The translations under genes were made by a program, and so were the position numbers. DNA of 64,000 nucleotides from Arthrobacter sp. Soil736 (GTDB lineage Bacteria > Actinomycetota > Actinomycetes > Actinomycetales > Micrococcaceae), in assembly GCF_001428005.1 (NCBI RefSeq), contig NZ_LMSB01000034.1:333779-397778 (forward strand), read 5' to 3'. The notes under the pieces are model-generated. The model saw nothing but the letters and a program-made list of their open reading frames with translations, was not told the DNA's origin and made no database searches. Positions 58,082-64,000 of the stretch are shown piece by piece (position 1 is the first letter of the stretch; every line of letters starts with the position of its first letter).

Positions 58082-58117
58082 TCTGCACGGCCCCGGGGGT
58101 CCTTTCTACAACGAAGG

Positions 58118-58134
58118 TAGGACTGCCAGTCCTA
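58118..58134. promoter_or_regulatory. Operator candidate for the XRE/MmyB regulator
   Basis: TAGGACT-GCC-AGTCCTA, perfect 7-bp arms, in the shared upstream region of the regulator (37 bp from its start) and the reductase operon. Confidence 0.6.
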
Positions 58135-58230
58135 GGAAAAGCAGGGACAGGCACAACTGCTGACTCAGGGGGTCCACACGAATAGGCTCATTTAAGAGCC
58201 TGACAAATCCCCCTATCGAGGAGAACTCCC

Positions 58231-59076
58231 ATGTCCCAGACACCTGAAACCGGCTTCCGCCAGCTCACCCTCAACAACGGCGTCGCCATCCCGCAGGTGG
58301 GTTTCGGCGTTTTCCAGGTCCCGGCGGAAGAGACCCAGCGGATCGTTGAGGAAGCCCTTGAAGCCGGCTACCGGCACATTGACACCGCTGCCGCATACCG
58401 GAACGAGGCCGGCGTCGGCGCGGCAATCGCAGCGTCCGGCATCCCGCGTGAGGAACTCTTCATCACCACCAAGCTGCGCAACGGCGAGCAGGGCTCCGCC
58501 GCCGAGGCCTTCGAAAACAGCCGCAAGGCCCTTGGCCTGGACGTCGTTGACCTCTACCTCATTCATTGGCCGGTACCGTCCCAAGGCTTGTTCACGCAGG
58601 CCTGGAAGGTCATGGAAAAGCTGTACGCCGACGGCCAGATCCGCGCCATCGGCGTGTCCAACTTCCTGGAAGACCACCTGGACACGCTCCTGGCGGAGGG
58701 CGGCATTGTGCCCGCCGTGAACCAGATCGAGCTCCACCCGACGTTCCAGCAGTCTGCGCTGGCCCGCAAGAGCCGTACCTACGGGATCGCCGTCGAGGCT
58801 TACAGCCCGCTGGGGCAAGGTGCCGACCTGAACGCCCGGGCCGTTACGGCCCTGGCCGAGGACAGGGGCGCCACCCCGGCGCAGATCATCCTGGCCTGGC
58901 ACCTGGCGGCCGGCACCATCGTGATCCCTAAGTCCTCCACGCCGGCGCGCATGCGGGAGAACCTCGCTGCCGCGAACATCTCCCTGAGCACGGCGGATCT
59001 TGAGTCCGTCAACGCGCTGGACGCCGGCACCCGCGTTGGCGGAGATCCCGCCGTCGCAGCGCACAGCCAGCTTTAG
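58231..59076 (+). CDS. Aldo-keto reductase (AKR5-like, 2,5-diketogluconate reductase type)
   Basis: 281 residues, TIM barrel. VGFGVFQVP, EALEAGYRHIDTAAAYRNEAGVG (catalytic Asp51 and Tyr56 region), TTKLRNG (Lys), DLYLIHWPVP (His) and GVSNFLEDHL complete the tetrad and signatures. IPKSSTPARMRENL binds the NADPH phosphate. GAGGAG precedes ATG 58231. It is first of a two-gene operon likely controlled by the divergent XRE regulator. Natural substrate unknown. Confidence 0.9.
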   Translation: MSQTPETGFRQLTLNNGVAIPQVGFGVFQVPAEETQRIVEEALEAGYRHIDTAAAYRNEAGVGAAIAASGIPREELFITTKLRNGEQGSAAEAFENSRKALGLDVVDLYLIHWPVPSQGLFTQAWKVMEKLYADGQIRAIGVSNFLEDHLDTLLAEGGIVPAVNQIELHPTFQQSALARKSRTYGIAVEAYSPLGQGADLNARAVTALAEDRGATPAQIILAWHLAAGTIVIPKSSTPARMRENLAAANISLSTADLESVNALDAGTRVGGDPAVAAHSQL

Positions 59077-59111
59077 CTTCAAATAAGCCAACAGGAATCG
59101 AGGAAAGACCA

Positions 59112-60083
59112 ATGCAGTACACGCACCTGGGCCGCTCCGGCCTGAAAGTCTCCCGCCTTTGCCTCGGCACCATGAATTTCGGCCCGCAGACGGAGGAATC
59201 CGCAGCGCATTCCATCATGGATTCGGCGCAGGAGTCAGGCATCAATTTCTTCGACACGGCCAATGTTTACGGCGGCGCGGATCACCGCGGCTGGACCGAG
59301 GAAATCATCGGCCGCTGGTTCGCCCAGGGCGGTGAGCGGCGTGAACGCACGGTCCTGGCGACCAAGCTCTACGGCACCATGACGGACCGCCCCAACGAGT
59401 CCAAGCTATCGGCGCTTAACATCCGCCGGGCTCTCGATGCCAGCCTGAAGCGGCTCCAGACCGACTACATCGACGTCTACCAGTTCCACCACGTGGACCG
59501 GAACACCCCGTGGGACGAGATCTGGCAGGCCACCGAGGTGGCCGTGCAGCAGGGAAAGATCCTTTACTCCGGCAGCAGCAATTTCGCGGGCTGGCACATT
59601 GCGCAGGCCCAGGAAGCCGCCGCCCGGCGCAACTACTACGGCCTGGTCAGCGAGCAGTCCATCTACAACCTGCTGACCAGGAACGTGGAGCTTGAAGTCA
59701 TTCCTGCCGCGCAGCAATACGGACTCGGAATCATTCCGTGGTCCCCGCTGCACGGCGGACTTCTCGGCGGGGTTCTGAAGAAAGAGCGCGACGGCGTCCG
59801 GCGCCTTGAGGGGCGCGCGCACGAAACGCTGAAAAAACACCACGACCAGATCCGGGAGTACGAGGACTTCGCCGACGACCTTGGCCACGAGCCCGGGGAC
59901 ATCGCCCTCGCCTGGCTCCTCCACCAGCCGGCGGTGACCGCGCCGATCGTGGGGCCCCGGACGCAGGAGCAGCTCGACGCCGCCGTCCGGGCTTTGGACG
60001 TCTCGCTGAACGACGACGCACTCAAGCGCCTGGACGGCATCTTCCCGGGGCACCGCACGGCACCGGAGGACTACGCCTGGTGA
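59112..60083 (+). CDS. Aldo-keto reductase, YhdN/Kv-beta-like
   Basis: 323 residues. MQYTHLGRSGLKVSRLCLGTMNFG, INFFDTANVYGGADH (catalytic Asp and Tyr), LATKLYG (Lys), YIDVYQFHHVDRNTPWDEIW (His) and YSGSSNFAGWHI are all present, and IVGPRTQEQLDAAV is the cofactor end. It follows the first reductase by 35 bp and belongs to another AKR branch (AKR11/12-like), so the two enzymes are not recent duplicates. Confidence 0.9.
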   Translation: MQYTHLGRSGLKVSRLCLGTMNFGPQTEESAAHSIMDSAQESGINFFDTANVYGGADHRGWTEEIIGRWFAQGGERRERTVLATKLYGTMTDRPNESKLSALNIRRALDASLKRLQTDYIDVYQFHHVDRNTPWDEIWQATEVAVQQGKILYSGSSNFAGWHIAQAQEAAARRNYYGLVSEQSIYNLLTRNVELEVIPAAQQYGLGIIPWSPLHGGLLGGVLKKERDGVRRLEGRAHETLKKHHDQIREYEDFADDLGHEPGDIALAWLLHQPAVTAPIVGPRTQEQLDAAVRALDVSLNDDALKRLDGIFPGHRTAPEDYAW

Positions 60084-60091
60084 CCGCCGCA

Positions 60092-60131
60092 GCCCGTGGG
60101 CGGCAGCCGCCGTCGGGCCCGTGGGCGGCAG
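60092..60131. repeat. Pair of 15-bp direct repeats
   Basis: GCCCGTGGGCGGCAG occurs at 60092-60106 and 60117-60131 in the gap between convergent genes. The sequence can also form short G/C stems. Confidence 0.6.
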
Positions 60132-60155
60132 TCGCAGCCTACGGCAGCGTGCCGG

Positions 60156-60362
60156 CTAGGGCTGGACGGTTGAGCCGCTGGGACCCGGCGGATGCTGGGG
60201 GTCTTCCAGGGCCGGATCCTCAGGTTCGCCGGACTGTCCCTCCGGCGCGCCCGGCGGCGACTGCGGAGGGTTCGCGGGGTCTTCCGAGGGCGGGTTTTGC
60301 TCGGGATCGAAGGGAAATTTGCCGGCCGGGCTGGCGGTGGAATCGTCGGGCTCTTTGCTCAT
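60156..60362 (-). CDS. Proline-rich small acidic protein
   Basis: 68 residues, very rich in Pro, Glu, Asp and Ser (KFPFDPEQNPPSEDPANPP and following). No domain and probably disordered. Good frame with an ATG start but no strong ribosome site; small intrinsically disordered proteins of this kind are common in the group. Could be a false gene. Confidence 0.4.
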   Translation of the reverse strand: MSKEPDDSTASPAGKFPFDPEQNPPSEDPANPPQSPPGAPEGQSGEPEDPALEDPQHPPGPSGSTVQP

Positions 60363-60526
60363 AATCAGGATCCCTTTGCTGGTTGGGAGTGCCTGGCATC
60401 AGGTACGGCCGAGGTGTACCCCGGCAGGTCTCGCTCTTGCGCCGCCACCCACAAGGGATATCAGCGCAGTCCCGGTTAGTCCATAGCCCTGTCATCGCAC
60501 ACTGTCCTCGCGCACGGGCAACTCGG

Positions 60527-61291
60527 TCAGTTGACCAATTCCGCCCCGGACTCATATCCAACCGGCTTCCGGTGGCTCCGCTCCAACTCAGTGACGTCCC
60601 GTCCGAAGGATGCCACCAGCGTCAGCAGTGCCAGGGCCACCGCTCCCGTGCCGAGTCCTTCCGGCACACCAGGTGTGAGCGCCAGCAGGAAAGCAAACGG
60701 CTGGTAGGCGCCGATAATCTTCCGCAGCCTGCTCGGCCTGAGCACACCCCGCAGAGCGGGGCGGACCTGCCCAGCGGCCACGAACACGTACCACATCAAC
60801 CCGATGGCAAGGACCCATGCGCCAAGGCTGCGCGCCGCGGCACACGACAGGACCAGGACGAGGGCTGCGTCGGTCTGAACGTCCAGGCGAGCACCCGCCA
60901 GTGACGAACTGCCTGTCCGGCGCGCCACAGCTCCGTCCACGGCATCGAGCAGGAACGCCAGGCCGCCCAGCACAACAAAAGAGGGGCCCGGCGAGCTGCC
61001 ATTCAGCAGGGCGGGAACGGCCATGGTTGCACAACACGCCACGAGAACGGCGCGGACTAGCGTCACGCGATCGGCGGGGGTGGTGCGGCGGGGCTTGCGC
61101 CGGAGGATCGAGGCATCAGCGCTTCCCACCACCGCGATTCCGGCCGCCAGCGCCAAATACGGGACCGCAAAGTCCCGAAGCGGGACCGCCACAATCCAGC
61201 TCCCGGCCGCGAGAAATCCAGCCATCGCAGCCGCGGCATCCGTCACGGCACTGCGTCCCGCCGAACTCTCCATAAGCCACCTCGCGCTCAT
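60527..61291 (-). CDS. CDP-alcohol phosphatidyltransferase family protein
   Basis: A 254-residue membrane enzyme with six or so spans. The catalytic motif D-x2-DG-x2-AR-x8-G-x3-D-x3-D is present as DAVDGAVARRTG, then LAGARLDVQTDAA, at about 117-140. It transfers a phosphoalcohol from CDP-alcohol to an acceptor alcohol, as in phospholipid synthesis. The acceptor cannot be told; no other lipid genes are adjacent. Confidence 0.85.
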   Translation of the reverse strand: MSARWLMESSAGRSAVTDAAAAMAGFLAAGSWIVAVPLRDFAVPYLALAAGIAVVGSADASILRRKPRRTTPADRVTLVRAVLVACCATMAVPALLNGSSPGPSFVVLGGLAFLLDAVDGAVARRTGSSSLAGARLDVQTDAALVLVLSCAAARSLGAWVLAIGLMWYVFVAAGQVRPALRGVLRPSRLRKIIGAYQPFAFLLALTPGVPEGLGTGAVALALLTLVASFGRDVTELERSHRKPVGYESGAELVN

Positions 61292-61370
61292 CGTAGCAAC
61301 TCCCGGTCAGTCTGAAAGGCGCTTGCGATTGCCCCTGTGCAAACAGCTGTCCATAAGAAAGACTTTTCGC

Positions 61371-62201
61371 ATGGCTCTATCACCGCTCGTCGAATTGAAC
61401 GACGGCTACCTGATACCGCAGATCGGACTCGGCACCTGGCCACTGAACGACCGCGAGGTGGCGGACGCCGTCGTAAGTGCAGTGGAAGCCGGGTACCGGC
61501 ATATCGATACTGCCGTGAAATACGGAAACGAAGCCGGGGTGGGCGAAGGGATCCGGGCAAGCGGCCTGAACCGGGAGGAGTTCTTCGTCACCACCAAACT
61601 CGACGGTGAATTCCAGGGCGAGGACAGGGCCGTGGCCGGCCTCGAGGGATCGCTGAAGCGACTGAATATGGAGTACGTTGACTTGCTGCTGATCCATTGG
61701 CCGCTGCCCCGGCGCGGGGATTTCATCTCCACCTGGAAGACCTTCGAACGGCTTCAGGCTCAAGGTAAGGCCCGTTCGATCGGGGTGTCGAATTTCAAGC
61801 CGTCGCACCTCGAACAGCTGATGTGGGCGAGTGACGTGGTGCCCGCCGTCAACCAGATCCAGCTGAACCCTTCGGTCACACGGTCCGCGGACTGCGCATA
61901 CCACGAGCACCACGGAATTGTCACCGAATCGTACAGCCCGCTCGGGACAGGTTTCGGCCTGCTGTCCGCACCGGTATTGAATCGCATTGCCGGGAAACAT
62001 GGCAAAACCGAAGGCCAGGTGGTGCTCCGCTGGCATGTTCAACAGGGGCTCGTCGCCATCCCGAAGTCCGCAGATCCACGGCGAATGAAAGAAAATATCG
62101 ATGTCTTTGACTTCGTTCTGGACGACGAGGACCTGGCCGCCATTAACACGCTGGATGAAGGGCCGGAGGCGGGCGTGAACTCGGATGTCCAGGGACACTA
62201 A
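61371..62201 (+). CDS. Aldo-keto reductase (AKR5-like), third copy
   Basis: 276 residues from ATG 61371 with a weak AGAAAG ribosome site. IGLGTWPLND, AVEAGYRHIDTAVKYGNEAGVG, TTKLDG, DLLLIHWPLP and GVSNFKPSHLEQL give the tetrad. It is similar to the reductase at 58231 over its whole length and is probably a paralogue. NADPH-dependent carbonyl reduction, substrate unknown. Confidence 0.9.
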   Translation: MALSPLVELNDGYLIPQIGLGTWPLNDREVADAVVSAVEAGYRHIDTAVKYGNEAGVGEGIRASGLNREEFFVTTKLDGEFQGEDRAVAGLEGSLKRLNMEYVDLLLIHWPLPRRGDFISTWKTFERLQAQGKARSIGVSNFKPSHLEQLMWASDVVPAVNQIQLNPSVTRSADCAYHEHHGIVTESYSPLGTGFGLLSAPVLNRIAGKHGKTEGQVVLRWHVQQGLVAIPKSADPRRMKENIDVFDFVLDDEDLAAINTLDEGPEAGVNSDVQGH

Positions 62202-62260
62202 GGTGCGCTAAAGAGGCCTTCTATCGGGAGTTGCCCGCCAACACCGACTGGCAGAAAAAT

Positions 62261-62277
62261 AGTAAGCATGTTTAGTA
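62261..62277 (+). promoter_or_regulatory. AGTAAGCAnnnTTAGTA motif upstream of GlsB-like gene
   Basis: AGTAAGCATGTTTAGTA, 70 bp before ATG 62347, identical outside the central three bases to 24533-24549. Confidence 0.5.
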
Positions 62278-62346
62278 TTGAGGAGAAGGACGAAGCGTAC
62301 CCGGCACACCGGGTGCCTCCTCTATGAAAGAAGAAGGAACGACAAA

Positions 62347-62610
62347 ATGGGTTTTTTCGCATTTCTGATTCTGGGCCTCATTGCCGGCGCTATTGCTAAG
62401 GCCATCCTCCCCGGCCGGCAGGGCGGCGGCATCTTCATGACGCTGCTGCTCGGCGTTGTCGGAGCATTCCTGGGCGGCTGGCTTGGCGGCCTGATCTTCG
62501 GAACCGGGCTCCAGGAATTCTTCTCACTTCAGACATGGCTGCTGGCTATCGGCGGTGCGATCATCGTGCTGCTGGTGTACGGCATGATTACCAAGCGCAC
62601 CGCCCGCTAA
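62347..62610 (+). CDS. GlsB/YeaQ/YmgE-family stress membrane protein
   Basis: 87 residues from ATG 62347 (AAGGAA at 7-8 nt). Three hydrophobic Gly-rich helices (FLILGLIAGAIAKAILPGRQGGG, LLLGVVGAFLGGWLGGLIFG, LLAIGGAIIVLLVYGMI) match transglycosylase-associated/GlsB proteins, induced by acid, osmotic or general stress. The preceding conserved motif supports stress control. Confidence 0.88.
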   Translation: MGFFAFLILGLIAGAIAKAILPGRQGGGIFMTLLLGVVGAFLGGWLGGLIFGTGLQEFFSLQTWLLAIGGAIIVLLVYGMITKRTAR

Positions 62611-62623
62611 ACAGAGGGTGGCC

Positions 62624-62658
62624 GAAGCCGGCCCCGGGACACTTCCCGGGGCGGCTTC
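62624..62658 (+). terminator. Terminator of the GlsB-like gene
   Basis: GAAGCCGGCCCCGGGA pairs with TCCCGGGGCGGCTTC around CACT with one bulged G, 14 bp after the stop. Confidence 0.7.
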
Positions 62659-62726
62659 TTAGCTAGGGCCCTTAGCAGGGTGAACCTTTACACCGTACTG
62701 ATCCCCCACAAGAGCAGGAGTTCACC

Positions 62727-63215
62727 ATGAAATCCAAACTTCTCTTCGGCGTAGGAATTGCCGCTGGTTATGTGCTCGGATCGAGGTCCGGCCGGGCAGC
62801 GTACGACAAACTTAAGGCCCGGGCCGCCGGCATCTGGGACAGCAAACCAGTTCAGGACAAGGTTGCAGCCGCCACTGAGGCGGTCAAGGAAAAGGCGCCC
62901 GAAGTGGGCGACCAGCTCTCTGAGGCCGCGCGGCGGGCCGGCACCGTGCTCAGCGCCGCCATGCACCGCGACGCTTCAAAGGCCGGTGACACCGCGAGGG
63001 CAGCAGCGCAACCGTCTGCCGCCGGCGCGTCAGGTGCCGACTCGGACAGCGGGCACGTTCCCGCCCACAGCACACACCCGGAGACGGTCAACCTCGGCAC
63101 GTCCGACGTCGAATCCGATCCGGCCCTGAGCGATACGTCGGGTCAGGACTGGTCCGATGAAGGTGGCGCCACTCCGGCAGGAGCCGCAACCAACGTGGAC
63201 CCCAAGAGGCAATAA
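62727..63215 (+). CDS. YtxH-like small stress-associated protein
   Basis: 162 residues. The N terminus KSKLLFGVGIAAGYVLGSRSGRAAYDKL (hydrophobic Gly-rich anchor, then RSGRAAYDKLK) is the YtxH-type start. A long amphipathic helix with AATEAVKEKAPEVGDQLSEAARRAG follows, then an Asp/Ser/Thr-rich disordered tail. It probably anchors to the membrane and acts in stress; unproven. AGGAG precedes the ATG. It follows the GlsB gene past a terminator and a gap of 117 bp. Confidence 0.78.
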   Translation: MKSKLLFGVGIAAGYVLGSRSGRAAYDKLKARAAGIWDSKPVQDKVAAATEAVKEKAPEVGDQLSEAARRAGTVLSAAMHRDASKAGDTARAAAQPSAAGASGADSDSGHVPAHSTHPETVNLGTSDVESDPALSDTSGQDWSDEGGATPAGAATNVDPKRQ

Positions 63216-63261
63216 CTAAAGTCCTGGCCTTGGATTTGCCGTCTGGTGTTGGGCTCGTTCC

Positions 63262-63302
63262 AATCTCGGACCCGTGCAGTCTCGGTCCCCTGCAGTCTCG
63301 GA
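63262..63302. repeat. Three tandem 16-bp units
   Basis: AATCTCGGACCCGTGC, AGTCTCGGTCCCCTGC and AGTCTCGG... repeat in tandem between the YtxH-like and DUF222 genes. Confidence 0.6.
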
Positions 63303-63362
63303 TAACAGGGCAATGATTTAGTCCGCAGCAATAATGTCAGTCCCCTCTGGCAGAGTTTCCAT

Positions 63363-64000
63363 ATGGAAGCCATTGGGGAAGGCGCAAGCAGTACGGCGGC
63401 ACGGGCAGCAATGCCCGGCCGCCGCACTCCGCCGCTGCGCAGCGTCCCTGATTCAGGGGCTCTTACTCCTGCTTCCCTGGCCGGCGCACCCGCCGTGGCG
63501 GACGCTTCTGCGTCCGACGGCGGGGCTGCCCCGGGCTTTGGTGCCGCGGGCTTGGGTGCTGCCGGCCTTGGTGCCACCGGCGGGGATGCCATGACTACCG
63601 GGGCAACCCACAGCCTCAAACGCTGCCTGGACCTGCTTGGGGCAGCGGTCGAATCCGCGCCCGGTGAGCTGGCTCTGGCCGGCTTCCCGGCCGCCGCGGA
63701 CTTCGCCGGGCTCGCCGAGGAGATCTCCCGCGGGGCCGAGTACCTGCAGCTGCTGGGCGCGGCCGCGGTGGACCGGACCCGCACCGAGGCGATCAACTCC
63801 GCCGGACCCGCGAGCAAGGCCGCCGGCTGGACCACTGGCTGGGGCACAGGCACGGACGACGGCACCGGAGCCGCCGCTACCCCCACTACTTCCGCCTCCC
63901 CCGCCGCGGCACCTTTCTGCGCTGACGAAGCTGCCGTCGGGACTGCTGCGTCAGGCTCAGCCGCCACGTCGGCGTCCGCCTCCGTCCCGGCCGTGTCGCC
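63363..64000 (+). CDS. DUF222/HNH 13E12-type protein, N-terminal part (cut by window end)
   Basis: An open frame from ATG 63363 runs to the window end without a stop (212 codons visible). After an Ala/Gly/Pro-rich leader with GLGAAGLGATGG repeats comes RCLDLLGAAVESAPGELALAGFPAAADFAGLAEEISRGAEYLQLLGAAAVDRTR, the DUF222 start. Members end in an HNH nuclease motif and are multi-copy in Arthrobacter and mycobacteria (REP13E12). An Ala/Thr/Ser-rich low-complexity region follows. No strong ribosome site is visible. Confidence 0.65.
   Translation, partial: MEAIGEGASSTAARAAMPGRRTPPLRSVPDSGALTPASLAGAPAVADASASDGGAAPGFGAAGLGAAGLGATGGDAMTTGATHSLKRCLDLLGAAVESAPGELALAGFPAAADFAGLAEEISRGAEYLQLLGAAAVDRTRTEAINSAGPASKAAGWTTGWGTGTDDGTGAAATPTTSASPAAAPFCADEAAVGTAASGSAATSASASVPAVS

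Noticed and set aside
1..64000. tRNA, rRNA or riboswitch genes
   Set aside because: I saw no tRNA cloverleaf with CCA-proximal T-loop, no rRNA segment and no riboswitch core while reading. The thiamine-binding-type gene has no TPP motif upstream that I could find.

Overview
The window is chromosomal DNA from a high-GC soil actinobacterium. Codon usage, gene content (mycobacterial-type Ku/LigD, PxpABC, desferrioxamine-type siderophore genes, DUF6458, DUF222, dodecin) and the many Ala/Gly-rich proteins point to the Arthrobacter/Pseudarthrobacter group (Micrococcales). This is a judgement from gene content; no rRNA or tRNA gene was seen. About 70 protein genes are supported. There is no prophage, insertion sequence or CRISPR array, so it reads as ordinary chromosome with several metabolic islands.

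Layout. 1-7.7 kb: end of an FG-GAP/VCBS-repeat secreted protein, an O-methyltransferase, a thiamine-binding-type protein, a TetR regulator, small proteins, a SIS-domain protein, AzlCD exporter, a glycerophosphodiesterase and a DUF445 protein. 7.8-15.3 kb: secreted M1 peptidase with a large inserted beta-sandwich region, 5-oxoprolinase PxpABC, an MFS transporter. 15.3-24.5 kb: sugar metabolism, namely a GH65 phosphorylase plus beta-phosphoglucomutase pair with a LacI-type operator upstream, and a fructose PTS operon fruR-fruK-fruA-ptsH. 24.6-29.2 kb: SRPBCC and Rho-N-like small proteins, then divergent ku and ligD for non-homologous end joining. 29.3-34.5 kb: small membrane proteins, an MHS transporter, a FUSC-like protein and an SDR. 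34.5-40.2 kb: a four-gene hydroxamate siderophore operon (decarboxylase, N-monooxygenase, acyltransferase, IucA/IucC synthetase), each pair overlapping by 4 bp, behind an IdeR/DmdR-type iron box. 40.4-44.5 kb: small proteins, a STAS-like protein divergent from a GAF-ANTAR regulator, GNAT and acyltransferase-3 proteins. 44.5-51.8 kb: a cluster in the order N-O-M-H-T-L plus a divergent MarR gene, matching the hydroxycinnamate (cou) pathway of rhodococci. 52.0-56.3 kb: a four-carbon sugar-acid pathway (class II aldolase, LtnD-like dehydrogenase, DUF1537 kinase, FadR/GntR regulator). 56.3-64 kb: dodecin, small conserved proteins, an XRE/MmyB regulator divergent from two aldo-keto reductases, a CDP-alcohol phosphotransferase, a third aldo-keto reductase, GlsB- and YtxH-like stress membrane proteins, and the start of a DUF222 (13E12-type) protein cut by the window edge.

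Regulatory structure is unusually readable. Perfect or near-perfect inverted repeats that look like operators lie upstream of the GH65, fru, des, cou, sugar-acid and aldo-keto reductase operons and the MHS transporter. Many gene ends carry long perfect stems (15-25 bp). A 17-base motif is shared by stress-type small genes at 24.5 and 62.3 kb, with a partial copy at 19.6 kb. Nothing here is certainly a new system. The best candidates for follow-up are the three-gene split counterpart of a plant-type trifunctional protein (52-56 kb), a two-member family of small proteins with a DALYRxLDTPxPxFGAxxWY signature, the M1 peptidase insertion, and the shared stress-gene motif.
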